DNA of 64,000 nucleotides from Allobosea sp. UNC402CLCol. GTDB taxonomy: Bacteria > Pseudomonadota > Alphaproteobacteria > Rhizobiales > Beijerinckiaceae. The stretch lies in NCBI RefSeq assembly GCF_000745475.1, contig NZ_JQJJ01000010.1:248001-312000 (forward strand). Reading direction: 5' to 3'. A program made the position numbers and the translations under genes. Under the pieces are notes generated by a model. The model was not told the origin of the DNA. It saw only the letters and a program-made list of their open reading frames with translations, and did not search any database. Below, piece by piece: positions 26,017-34,211 of the stretch. The first letter of the stretch is position 1, and each line of letters begins with the position of its first letter.

Positions 26017-26661
26017 ATGCCGGAAATCTCGCTGGCGGAACGGGGGGAATCGCCCGAGCCGCCTGAGGCCTGGCAGTCCGGCGACGAGGCGCGCGGCGGG
26101 ATCGATATCGGCGCGCGGCTGCTCAAGCTGCGCAAGAGTCGCGGCCTGACCCTGCAGGACGTCAGCGCGATGACGGGCGTATCGGCCTCGGCCTTCTCCA
26201 AGATCGAGCGCAACGAGCTTTCGCCGACGATCTCGACGATGCAGCGCATCGCCCATGGGCTCGAGGTCGAGCTGGTGACGCTGTTGTCGAGCGGCGAGCA
26301 GGGAGGCGCGGTGAGCTTCGCCGGGCGCCGCAGCATCAGCCGGGCGGGCGGCGGCAGCAAGCACACCACCGGGACCTGCAACAACGTCCTGCTCTGTGCC
26401 GATCTCAAGAACAAGCGCGCCACGCCGATCCTGACCACGGTGACGGCACGCTCGCCGGACGAATACGCGGCCTGGGCCAAATCCGAGGCGGAGATCTTCG
26501 TGATGGTGATGGACGGCACGCTCATCGTGCATAGCCGCCTCTACGAGCCGCTCGAGCTCAACAAGGGCGATTCCGTCTATTACGACGCCACCACCGAGCA
26601 CACCTGGACCTCGAAGGGGCCGACCGATGCGGTCGTGCTCTGGGTGCTCGTCGACCTCTGA
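26017..26661 (+). CDS. XRE-family regulator with cupin domain
   Basis: 214 residues from the ATG at 26017, which has a GAGGAGA ribosome site six bases upstream; the ATG at 26011 would be too close to it. A helix-turn-helix (KLRKSRGLTLQDVSAMTGVS and SAFSKIERNELSPTISTMQR) spans about residues 34-80. The C-terminal half is a cupin barrel (about 140-212) with NKGDSVYYDATTEHTW, which holds a likely metal or ligand-binding His. XRE-cupin proteins commonly regulate amino acid or polyamine catabolism. It is divergent from the DapA-like gene and 108 bases before the AraC gene, so it is the best candidate regulator of the minus-strand run. Confidence 0.9.
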   Translation: MPEISLAERGESPEPPEAWQSGDEARGGIDIGARLLKLRKSRGLTLQDVSAMTGVSASAFSKIERNELSPTISTMQRIAHGLEVELVTLLSSGEQGGAVSFAGRRSISRAGGGSKHTTGTCNNVLLCADLKNKRATPILTTVTARSPDEYAAWAKSEAEIFVMVMDGTLIVHSRLYEPLELNKGDSVYYDATTEHTWTSKGPTDAVVLWVLVDL

Positions 26662-26769
26662 CAGCGCCGCCGCCGCGACAGCGCCCGATTCCGCCTCGGA
26701 GCAGGGCGCGGTTGCGGTCTCGGCACGATCGTTGCACGATCCCGGCTTGTCCGACGACCGGATCGCATC

Positions 26770-27600
26770 TTGGCCCGTATCGACCTGCGCAACTCGTCCC
26801 GCTACTGGCACGACCCTCGGGTTCCGGGCCTGAGCTGCCTCGTCGCCGATTTCACCAGCCACGATTACGCCCCTCACAGCCACGAGGCCTTCGTCGTGGC
26901 GGTGACGGAGGCCGGCGGCGCCGAGTTCAAGAGCCGAGGACGAACCGACGAGGCGGGAACCTCGACCCTGCTCGTGTTCAATCCCGACGAGCCGCATTCC
27001 GGGCGCATGGGCTGGAGCCCGCGCTGGCGCTATCGCGGGCTCTATCTGACCCGCCCGGCGATCGAGACGCTCAATGCCGCGCTCGGGCTGGATGCGACGG
27101 CCTATTTCTGCCGGAACAGCTTTCACGATGCCGATCTGATCGAGGCCTTCCTCGGGCTGCATCGCATTCTCGACGACGGCAACGACCCGTTCGAGGAGCG
27201 CGAACTGCTGCTGCGCAGCTTCGGCGCCCTGATCCGGCGCCATGCCGCGGGTGAGCCCAGGCCGTCGCCGCCGGCGCGCGACGCGCAGCGGGCGGCCCGC
27301 GTCCGCGAGATCATGCGCGAACGCCATGCGGAGGAGCTGACGCTGGAGGAGCTCGGCGCCGCCGTCGGGCTCACGCCGTTCCAGTTGATCGCCCTGTTCA
27401 AGCGCAGCACGGGGCTCACCCCGCATGCCTATCTCACGCAATTGCGCCTGAAGGCCGCGATCGCCGCGCTCGGTCGCGGCACGAGCATTGCCGCCGCTGC
27501 CTTGGACGCGGGCTTCTACGACCAGAGCGCGCTGACGCGGCATTTCAAGCGCAGCTACGGCATCACCCCGCTGCAATGGGTGCAGGCGACCGCCAGCTGA
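26770..27600 (+). CDS. AraC-family transcriptional regulator
   Basis: 276 residues from a TTG start at 26770; no ATG fits the N-terminal domain. Residues about 15-110 form an AraC-type cupin (HSHEAFVVAVTEAGG is the sugar-barrel signature), and two helix-turn-helix motifs fill the C-terminus (LTLEELGAAVGLTPFQLIALF near 195-215; AALDAGFYDQSALTRHFKRS near 243-262), ending in the family motif YGITPLQW. It precedes by 97 bases the AlaX/EamA/ArgE/symporter run in the same direction and probably controls it. Confidence 0.9.
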   Translation: MARIDLRNSSRYWHDPRVPGLSCLVADFTSHDYAPHSHEAFVVAVTEAGGAEFKSRGRTDEAGTSTLLVFNPDEPHSGRMGWSPRWRYRGLYLTRPAIETLNAALGLDATAYFCRNSFHDADLIEAFLGLHRILDDGNDPFEERELLLRSFGALIRRHAAGEPRPSPPARDAQRAARVREIMRERHAEELTLEELGAAVGLTPFQLIALFKRSTGLTPHAYLTQLRLKAAIAALGRGTSIAAAALDAGFYDQSALTRHFKRSYGITPLQWVQATAS

Positions 27601-27697
27601 GCGGTTTTCTCAATTTCCGCCAATAGCGGCGCGGCAAGGCGCGCCAATCTCGTCTCCATGCGGATGCCCTGTCGGCACTGCGGAAAGGATGAGATTC

Positions 27698-28423
27698 ATG
27701 TCCCGCTATTTCTGCCTCGACAATCCGGAGGTCCCGACGCTCGCGACTGAGGTCGTCGAGGCGGGGCCGGGCTGGGTCGTTCTCGCGGAAAGCCCGTTCT
27801 ACCCGGGCGGCGGCGGACAATTGCCCGATCGCGGCTCCCTGGAATGGGCCGGCGGCGAGGTCGCGGTCGCCGGTTTCGAGAACGAGGGGGGCCGGCTCCG
27901 GCATCTGCTCGCCGACCCCATCGAACTCCCGGCCGTCACCGTGGAAGCCAGGGTCGACCCGGCGTTTCGCGGGCTGATGCGCGCGCTCCACACCGATCTG
28001 CACATCGTCAACGCCGTCGTCTTCCAGGGCTTCGACGGCGCGCTCGTCACCGGCGTGCAGATGAACGAGGACGGCACCGCACGCATCGATTTCGACCTGC
28101 CGGACGCCGATAATGACCGCCTGCGCGCGATCGAGGAACCGGTCAACGCGCTCATCCGGCAAGACCTCGCCGTCCGGCAGGACTATCTCCCCGAGGCGGT
28201 GGCCTTCGCGGAGCCGGGGCTGATCCGCTCGCGCTCGGTCGCCCCACCGCCGACCGCGGACGGGCAGGTGCGCGTCGTCGAGATCGTCGGCCTCGACCGT
28301 CAGGCCTGCGGCGGCACCCATCTCGCCTCGACCGGCGGCTCGCCGCCGATCCGCATCCTGAAGATCGATAACAAGGGCCGGCACAACCGCCGCCTGCGGA
28401 TCGGCCTCGCGGGCGCGCTGTGA
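27698..28423 (+). CDS. Alanyl-tRNA editing protein (AlaX-type, threonyl/alanyl second domain)
   Basis: 241 residues from the ATG at 27698, which has an AAGGA ribosome site eight bases upstream. The N-terminal PFYPGGGGQ (33-41) is a hallmark of AlaX and AlaRS editing domains. The zinc ligands are complete: His98 and His102 (HTDLH) with Cys204 and His208 (CGGTH). Free-standing AlaX proteins hydrolyse Ser-tRNA(Ala) or Gly-tRNA(Ala). It overlaps the DMT transporter gene by four bases (GTGA) and lies in a catabolic operon rather than near tRNA genes, so it may edit tRNA mischarged during amino acid overload, or act on another ester. Confidence 0.88.
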   Translation: MSRYFCLDNPEVPTLATEVVEAGPGWVVLAESPFYPGGGGQLPDRGSLEWAGGEVAVAGFENEGGRLRHLLADPIELPAVTVEARVDPAFRGLMRALHTDLHIVNAVVFQGFDGALVTGVQMNEDGTARIDFDLPDADNDRLRAIEEPVNALIRQDLAVRQDYLPEAVAFAEPGLIRSRSVAPPPTADGQVRVVEIVGLDRQACGGTHLASTGGSPPIRILKIDNKGRHNRRLRIGLAGAL

Positions 28424-29367
28424 GGCCGGCAATGTCGATCCTACGGCGCCTCTGGGACCAGCCGTTGCTGCTGCTGCCGCTGCCGCCCCTGTTCTGGGCC
28501 GGCAACCTCGTGCTCGGACGGGCGCTTGCCGATACGTTTCCGCCGGTCTCGCTCGCGGTCGGGCGCTGGCTCGTCGCGCTCGCCTGCCTCGCGCCCTTCG
28601 TGCTCGGCGCGCTCAGTGCGCAGCGGCAGGCGCTGTTTCGCGCCCGCTGGATCGTCCTGGCCTGCGGCGCCTTCGGCATCGCCGGCTATAATGCGCTCGG
28701 CTATCTCGCCTTGCAGAGCGCGCCTGCCGCCAGCGTCGCCTTCCTCAACTCGACCCTGCCGCTGATGGTGCCGCTGGCGGCTTTCGCGCTCGGGGTCGAG
28801 CGCGTCTCGGCCCGCACGCTTGCCGGCATCGCCATCTCTTTCGTGGGCGTGGCCTGGATCGTCGCGCGCGGCGAGCCCGCGAGCCTGTCGCGGCTGGGCA
28901 TCGGCGGTGGCGAGCCGCTGGTCCTGCTCGCGGTCGCCAATTACGCAGTTTATTCGGTGCTGCTGCGCCGCCGGCCCGCCGATCTCGATCCGCTCCTCTT
29001 CCTGGCGGCGACGATGGTGGCGGGGCTCTTCGTGCTGCTGCCGTTCTGGATCTGGGAACTGGCGCGCGGCGCGACGATCCCGACCGCGCCCGGCCCGCTC
29101 GCGGCCGTGCTCTATATCGGCGTCTTCGCCTCGCTGCTCGCCTTCGTCATCTGGAACCGCTGCGTCGCGACACTGGGGCCGAGCGTCACCGGGGCCTCCT
29201 TCCATCTCGTCGCCGTGTTCACCGCCGTGCTCGCCTTCCTGCTGCTGGGCGAGCCGGTGCGCCCGTTCCACCTCGTCGGCGCCGCGCTGATCCTGTGCGG
29301 CTTCGGCCTCGCGGCGAGCAGCGGCCGCCCCTCTCCATCCCGAGCCGCCGGAGCGCTCAAGCCATGA
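28420..29367 (+). CDS. DMT superfamily (EamA) transporter
   Basis: 315 residues from a GTG overlapping the AlaX stop; the ATG at 28432 is equally possible. Ten hydrophobic helices in two EamA repeats are evident (for example PLLLLPLPPLFWAGNLVLGR near 10-29 and AVLYIGVFASLLAFVIWNRC in the second half), the usual layout of RhaT/YdcZ-type exporters. The end, ALILCGFGLAA, is typical of the family. Coupling to AlaX and to an ArgE-like deacetylase suggests export of an amino acid or derivative to relieve overload. Substrate unknown. Confidence 0.9.
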   Translation: MRPAMSILRRLWDQPLLLLPLPPLFWAGNLVLGRALADTFPPVSLAVGRWLVALACLAPFVLGALSAQRQALFRARWIVLACGAFGIAGYNALGYLALQSAPAASVAFLNSTLPLMVPLAAFALGVERVSARTLAGIAISFVGVAWIVARGEPASLSRLGIGGGEPLVLLAVANYAVYSVLLRRRPADLDPLLFLAATMVAGLFVLLPFWIWELARGATIPTAPGPLAAVLYIGVFASLLAFVIWNRCVATLGPSVTGASFHLVAVFTAVLAFLLLGEPVRPFHLVGAALILCGFGLAASSGRPSPSRAAGALKP

Positions 29368-29533
29368 CCGTGTTTTCCCACGCCTTCGCGGCGTCGCGGG
29401 CATCAGCGATACGCTGCGGGCGATCTTCGAGAGCGCGGAGGCGGATGGGGTGCCGACCCAGACGGCCGTGCTGCGCCTCGCCCAGGCCCGGCTCGGGCGC
29501 GCCCGCGCCGGGCGGCAAGCTCTGGCGGCCTGA
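29364..29533 (+). pseudogene. Remnant of a Glu/Leu/Phe/Val dehydrogenase gene (internal deletion)
   Basis: An ATG at 29364 overlaps the EamA stop (ATGA) and opens MTVFSHAFAA, which resembles the start of leucine-dehydrogenase-type proteins. After about 30 bases the reading is continued in another frame by ISDTLRAIFESAEADGVPTQ (from about 29400) and ends at a TGA at 29531, which resembles the C-terminal helix of the same family. The whole catalytic middle is missing. This looks like an internal deletion joining the two ends of a former gene of about 1 kb; no working protein is expected. Family recognition is from short stretches, so moderate confidence. Confidence 0.5.
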
Positions 29534-29536
29534 GCG

Positions 29537-30652
29537 ATGAGCGCGACGGTCTCCCTGCTCGAGGAACTCGTCGGCTTCGACACCACGTCGAGCCGCTCGA
29601 ACCTGGCTCTCGTCGCCCGCGTCGCCGACCGGCTCGACAGCCTCGGTGCCCGCATCCGGCTGAGCTATGACGACGACCGGGCCAAGGCGAATCTGCTCGC
29701 CAGCTTCGGGCCGCGCGGGCCGGGCGGCGTCGTCCTGTCGGGGCATACCGACGTCGTCCCGGTCGCCGACCAGGACTGGACCTCCGATCCGTTTCGCCTG
29801 GCCGAGCGCGACGGCAAGCTGCATGGCCGCGGCGCCGTCGACATGAAGGGCTTCGTCGCGGCCTGTCTTTCGGCGGCCGAGGGCTTTGCCGGCACCGGTC
29901 TCGCCCGGCCGGTCCATCTCGCGCTGTCCTATGACGAGGAGGTCGGCTGCCTCGGGATTCCTCGCCTCATCGACGACCTGCTCGCCCATGAGGAGAAGCC
30001 GGAGCTCGCGATCATCGGCGAGCCGACCGGCATGCGGATCGGCGACAGCCATCGCGGCTTCCTCGGCTTCCGCGCCCGCTTCGAGGGCAGGGCCGCGCAT
30101 TCGAGCGACCCCGGCGCCGGCGCGAGCGCGATCTATCCGGCCGCCGATTTCATCGGCTTCCTGAAGAGCATCGGGCACCGCACCGGCGTGGGCGCCGGCG
30201 CGACCACGGTCAATATCGGCCGGATCGAGGGCGGAACCGCGATCAATATCGTGCCGTCCCTCTGCGAGGTGCTCTGGGAGTTCAGGCCGGTCACGGCCGG
30301 CGATGCCGCCGAGATCGAGGCACTCGCTCGCGCCTATCTCGCCCGCGCGGTGCCGGACGACATCCGCCCGTCGCTGCTGCGGGAGATCCATGTCCCGCCG
30401 CTCTGCGCGGGAGGCGAGGCGGGGGCGCTCGCTGTCGCGGCCGCGCTCGGCGGCATCGTGCCGCCCTTCCCGATGGCCTTCGGCACGGAGGCCGGTTTCT
30501 TCCAGGCGGCGGGCATCTCCGCCGTGGTCTGCGGGCCGGGCTCGATCGCGCAGGCTCACCAGCCCGACGAATGGATCGCGCGCGCCGAGCTCGATGCCGC
30601 CGACGCCTTTCTCGCCCGCCTTACCGGCTGGGCCCGACGCCGGCACGCCTGA
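29537..30652 (+). CDS. argE: M20-family deacylase, acetylornithine deacetylase-like (ArgE)
   Basis: 371-residue zinc hydrolase of the M20/ArgE group. Metal and catalytic residues are in place: His70 with Asp72 (SGHTDVVP), Asp102 (GRGAVDMKG) and Glu134-Glu135 (SYDEEVGC); a dimerisation domain follows in the middle. ArgE removes the acetyl group from N-acetylornithine. Here it is part of a catabolic operon with AlaX, a DMT exporter and an MHS symporter rather than arginine genes, so another N-acylated amino acid is at least as likely. It starts three bases after the dehydrogenase remnant. Confidence 0.85.
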   Translation: MSATVSLLEELVGFDTTSSRSNLALVARVADRLDSLGARIRLSYDDDRAKANLLASFGPRGPGGVVLSGHTDVVPVADQDWTSDPFRLAERDGKLHGRGAVDMKGFVAACLSAAEGFAGTGLARPVHLALSYDEEVGCLGIPRLIDDLLAHEEKPELAIIGEPTGMRIGDSHRGFLGFRARFEGRAAHSSDPGAGASAIYPAADFIGFLKSIGHRTGVGAGATTVNIGRIEGGTAINIVPSLCEVLWEFRPVTAGDAAEIEALARAYLARAVPDDIRPSLLREIHVPPLCAGGEAGALAVAAALGGIVPPFPMAFGTEAGFFQAAGISAVVCGPGSIAQAHQPDEWIARAELDAADAFLARLTGWARRRHA

Positions 30653-30702
30653 ACGCCCGCAGCCTCGACGCCAAGGGCCCGTTTTTCAAAGAGGGGATCA
30701 CC

Positions 30703-32043
30703 ATGACAGAACTCGCCGCCACGCATGCCATGTCCGAATCCGGAGCCGGGAAGACGGCCGGCAGGTTTTCGAGCCGACGGGCGGTGATCGCCGCCGTCGC
30801 CGGCAACACGCTGGAATGGTACGACTTCGCCGTCTACGGCTTCTTCGCGCTGACGCTCGCCAAGCTCTTCTTTCCCGCGGGCGACGCTACGGTCTCGCTT
30901 CTGCTCACCGTCGCCACCTTCGGCGTCGGCTTCGTGATGCGCCCGGTCGGGGCGCTCGTGCTCGGCACGCTCGCCGACCGGCGCGGCCGCAAGGTGGCGC
31001 TTTCGCTGACGATCCTGCTGATGGCGCTCGGGACCGCGATGATCGCTTTCGCGCCGACCTACGCAACAGCCGGCGCCTGGGCGCCGGCGATCATCGTGCT
31101 CGCGCGGCTGATCCAGGGCTTCTCCGCCGGCGGCGAGATCGGCGGCGCCACCGCCTTCCTGGTCGAGCATGCCCCGCCCGAGCGCCGCGGGCTCTATGCG
31201 AGCTGGCAGCAGGCGAGCCAGGCCGGCGCCCTGCTGCTGGGCTCCCTGACGGGGGCGCTGCTCACCGGCCTGCTCCCGCAGGCCGAGCTCGAGGCCTGGG
31301 GCTGGCGCGTGCCGTTCCTGATCGGGCTCCTGATCGCGCCGGTCGGTCTCTACATCCGCTCGCGCGTCGACGAGACCGAGGCCTTCAAGGCTATCCTGCG
31401 CGAGCGCACCGCGCGGCCTGAGACCGATTTCTCGCCTTTGCGCGACACGCTTGGCCAGCATCGGGCCGCCGTGATCACCGGCTTCGGCATCACCATCGCC
31501 TGGACGGTCTGCACCTATTTCTTCCTGGTCACCATGCCGACCTATGCGGTGCGCCAGCTCGGCGTGCCGCAGAGCGCGAGCCTTCTCGCCAACAGCGTCG
31601 GGCTCGCGCTGATCGTCGTGCTGGCGCCCGTGTTCGGCGCCTGGTCCGACAAGGTGGGCCGGCGCCCGATCATGCTGGCTTCGGTGGTGGGGCTCTTCCT
31701 GCTGAGCTGGCCGATGCTGCTTTGGCTGACGGGCCAGCCCAGCGCGTTCAACCTCATGCTCGCGCAGATCGTCTTCGCCGTGCTGATCGCGGGCTTCAGC
31801 GGCCCCGCGCCGGCGGCGATGGCCGAGCTCTACCCGCCCGCCATGCGCTCCACCGGCCTGTCCATCGCCTATAATTTCGCGGTCACGCTTTTCGGCGGCT
31901 TCGCGCCCTTCATCACCACCTGGCTGATCGTGCAGACCGGGAGCGCGCTCGCACCGGCCTGGTACGTCATGCTGGCGGCGGCCTTCAGCCTGACGGCCCT
32001 GATCATGGGCGGCAAGCTGATGCGGATGTCCGCCGGGCGCTGA
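30703..32043 (+). CDS. MFS transporter, metabolite:H+ symporter (MHS) family
   Basis: 446 residues from the ATG at 30703, which has a GAGGGG ribosome site; the longer frame starts inside argE and is discarded. Twelve membrane helices are evident. The signature NTLEWYDFAVYGFF near residues 34-47 is diagnostic of MHS members (ProP, KgtP, ShiA), and the cytoplasmic loop GTLADRRGRK near 85-94 is the general MFS motif. MHS proteins take up compounds such as proline, betaine, 2-oxoglutarate or citrate with protons. It is 50 bases downstream of argE, completing the AraC-linked operon. Substrate not predictable. Confidence 0.9.
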   Translation: MTELAATHAMSESGAGKTAGRFSSRRAVIAAVAGNTLEWYDFAVYGFFALTLAKLFFPAGDATVSLLLTVATFGVGFVMRPVGALVLGTLADRRGRKVALSLTILLMALGTAMIAFAPTYATAGAWAPAIIVLARLIQGFSAGGEIGGATAFLVEHAPPERRGLYASWQQASQAGALLLGSLTGALLTGLLPQAELEAWGWRVPFLIGLLIAPVGLYIRSRVDETEAFKAILRERTARPETDFSPLRDTLGQHRAAVITGFGITIAWTVCTYFFLVTMPTYAVRQLGVPQSASLLANSVGLALIVVLAPVFGAWSDKVGRRPIMLASVVGLFLLSWPMLLWLTGQPSAFNLMLAQIVFAVLIAGFSGPAPAAMAELYPPAMRSTGLSIAYNFAVTLFGGFAPFITTWLIVQTGSALAPAWYVMLAAAFSLTALIMGGKLMRMSAGR

Positions 32044-32172
32044 GCGAGGCGGGCGGTGCCGCGGCATCCGCATCTTCGCTGGACAGGATTGCGTGCCTGC
32101 CCAGCAGGACGCCTCGGCAGCCTTACGGATGCGATCCGGCTTTGGCCGTCCGAGATCGCATGCCGTTCACCC

Positions 32173-33792
32173 TCACGCCACGGCGGCCGACATCGCGGCA
32201 ACCGGGATGTCTGCCGGCGATTGAGCGTCGGCCAGCCGGTCGATCTGCTGCTGGACCTGGGCCATCACCTGCCGGGAGAACGGCCCGAGATGGAGATAGA
32301 GCGCGACCATCATCATCACATAGGGCAGCGCCTGGCGATTATGCGTGAGGCAATCGATCACGGTTTTCCAGAACTCGCGCCGCACGCCGCCTTTCGCCGT
32401 CGTCATGCGCCAGATCAGGCGCCATGACGATCTCATCTCCTCCCACTCCATCGACTTCGGCAGCTCCAGCTGGCGATTGGTGCAGTCGAGCATGCGGCCG
32501 ACCCGCCGGACGCGCCCGAAGAAGGCGCCGGGTGCATAGACCGCCTCGAGCACCGCCCTGTAGTCGTCGAGGATGGCGCGGCGCGGGCGGCTGGTGACGA
32601 AGTTGAGCCCGGCGGTGCACTGATCGCCCAGCCCTTGCGTATGGTCGGCGTCGTCGGGAATGGACAGGCGGCCTTCGCGATCGAGACGCCGCGTCAATTG
32701 GGTGTTGGGCAGCGCATAGAGCAGGCCGACCATGCAGACAGGGATCGCGGTATCCTCGATGCAGTCGATCATGCCGCGCGCGACGCTGCCCTTCTCGCTG
32801 TCGAAGCCGAGGATGAAGCCGGCATTCACGAAAAGCCCGGCCTTGTAGATGCGATGGACGCTCTCCTGGAGGCTGCGGCGGGTGTTCTGCTTCTTCTGCA
32901 TCGAGACCAGCGTGTCGGTATCCGGGCTTTCGATGCCGACAAAGATCGTGAAGAAGTTGGCCTCGCTCATGGACTGCATCAGAGCGGCGTCGTCGGCGAG
33001 ATTGATCGACGCCTCGGTCGAGAACTCGAAAGGAAAGTTCCTGTCCCTGATCCATTGCGTCAGGGCGGGCAGGAATTGCTTCAACGCCTTCTTGTTGCCG
33101 ATCAGGTTGTCGTCGACGAAATCGACATGGCCGCGATATCCGAGCGCGTGGAGGGTATCCAGCTCGGTCAGGATCTGCGCGTTCGTCTTCGTGCGCGGCA
33201 CGCGGCCATAGAGCTCGATGATGTCGCAGAACTCGCAATTGAACGGGCAGCCGCGTGAGAACTGCACGCCGACATGCAGGTAATGCGCGAATTTCAGGAG
33301 GTCGAAGCGCGGTGTTGGGCTCCTGGTGACGTCGGTCTTGCCCATCTCGGAGCGGAAGTCCCCGCTTCTCGCCCCCGCGTTCCAGGCATCGACGAAGCCG
33401 GCCATGATCTCCTCGGCCTCGCCCAGCACCCGAAAATCGGCGGCCTCGTAGATCTCGGGCGTCGATGTCGCATCGGGACCGCCGACCACGACCGGCTTTC
33501 CCCGGGAGCGGCACTGCGCGATGACGGCCAGCGTTCCGTCCTGCTGCGGCAGCATGCCCCCGGTCATGACGAGATCCGCCCAGGCGAAGTCCCGTTCGTC
33601 GAGCTCCTCCGCATTCAGGTCGAGGAGCCGGATCTCCCATGTCGCGGGAAGCAGCGCCGCAACGGTGATCAATCCGAGTGGCGCGGCGGGGTGGCGCGCT
33701 CCGGCCAGTTCGCAGGTCGCCTTGTAGTTCCAGAAGGATCCCGGGTTGAACCGCGGATAGATCATCAGCACCCGGCAGCGGTCGATCGACAT
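32173..33792 (-). CDS. Radical SAM protein with B12-binding-type N-terminal and DUF4070 C-terminal domains
   Basis: 539 residues from the ATG at 33792, preceded by an AAGGAAGA ribosome site; the 59 codons further upstream are discarded. The N-terminal 150 residues are a B12-binding-like fold (VLMIYPRFNPGSFWNYK; APLGLITVAALLP), without the DxHxxG cobalamin motif. The radical SAM cluster motif CPFNCEFC gives Cys182, Cys186 and Cys189. A DUF4070 segment follows in the last 150 residues. Relatives include the hopanoid methylase HpnP and unknown enzymes. It is a single gene with convergent and divergent neighbours, so no partner indicates a substrate. Confidence 0.88.
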   Translation of the reverse strand: MSIDRCRVLMIYPRFNPGSFWNYKATCELAGARHPAAPLGLITVAALLPATWEIRLLDLNAEELDERDFAWADLVMTGGMLPQQDGTLAVIAQCRSRGKPVVVGGPDATSTPEIYEAADFRVLGEAEEIMAGFVDAWNAGARSGDFRSEMGKTDVTRSPTPRFDLLKFAHYLHVGVQFSRGCPFNCEFCDIIELYGRVPRTKTNAQILTELDTLHALGYRGHVDFVDDNLIGNKKALKQFLPALTQWIRDRNFPFEFSTEASINLADDAALMQSMSEANFFTIFVGIESPDTDTLVSMQKKQNTRRSLQESVHRIYKAGLFVNAGFILGFDSEKGSVARGMIDCIEDTAIPVCMVGLLYALPNTQLTRRLDREGRLSIPDDADHTQGLGDQCTAGLNFVTSRPRRAILDDYRAVLEAVYAPGAFFGRVRRVGRMLDCTNRQLELPKSMEWEEMRSSWRLIWRMTTAKGGVRREFWKTVIDCLTHNRQALPYVMMMVALYLHLGPFSRQVMAQVQQQIDRLADAQSPADIPVAAMSAAVA

Positions 33793-34211
33793 CTCATCTT
33801 CCTTGTTCGCGCTTGGTGAGCCGGGGAGGAAGCGGGAGCGGCAAGATCGCGGCGGCCATTCGGGGCACGATCCAGAATGGCTCCGGGCAGTTCCCACCCA
33901 TAGCACCATTGCTCCAACCGTTCGAGGACGGATAAGCGAGGGTCGGTCGCCCTTATCCGGAGAGAGCAAGGCCGGTGCCGCGGCGTGGCGCGCGCAATTC
34001 GCCTTTCAGATCAAAGGTCTGTCCATTCGCGGATGATGGTGGTGCCGTCGAGGCAGCTCCAGAAACTGCCGCAAGCGACAAAGCTTGGAGGCGGCGGCGG
34101 CTCAGGCACATGTTCGCGCGCCCCGCGCCTGAGGAGCTTGAGATGCGACAGCGACGACGCTCCGATCGATCGTGATCGACACCTCCTGAAACGGCGATAA
34201 GATCGCAAGGC
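33793..34211. other. Non-coding divergent gap upstream of the radical SAM and antiporter genes
   Basis: No convincing gene lies in these 419 bases. They hold the promoters of two divergent genes. An inverted repeat, CGGATAAG (33929-33936) and CTTATCCG (33952-33959) with a 15-base spacer, is the clearest element. A second self-complementary cluster around CGATCGATCG lies near 34161-34170. No assignment to a regulator is possible. Confidence 0.5.
33929..33959. repeat. Perfect 8-bp inverted repeat with 15-base spacer
   Basis: CGGATAAG (33929-33936) is matched by CTTATCCG (33952-33959). It lies about 140 bases upstream of the radical SAM start. It could be an operator or a hairpin; there is no T-run next to it. 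Confidence 0.5.
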
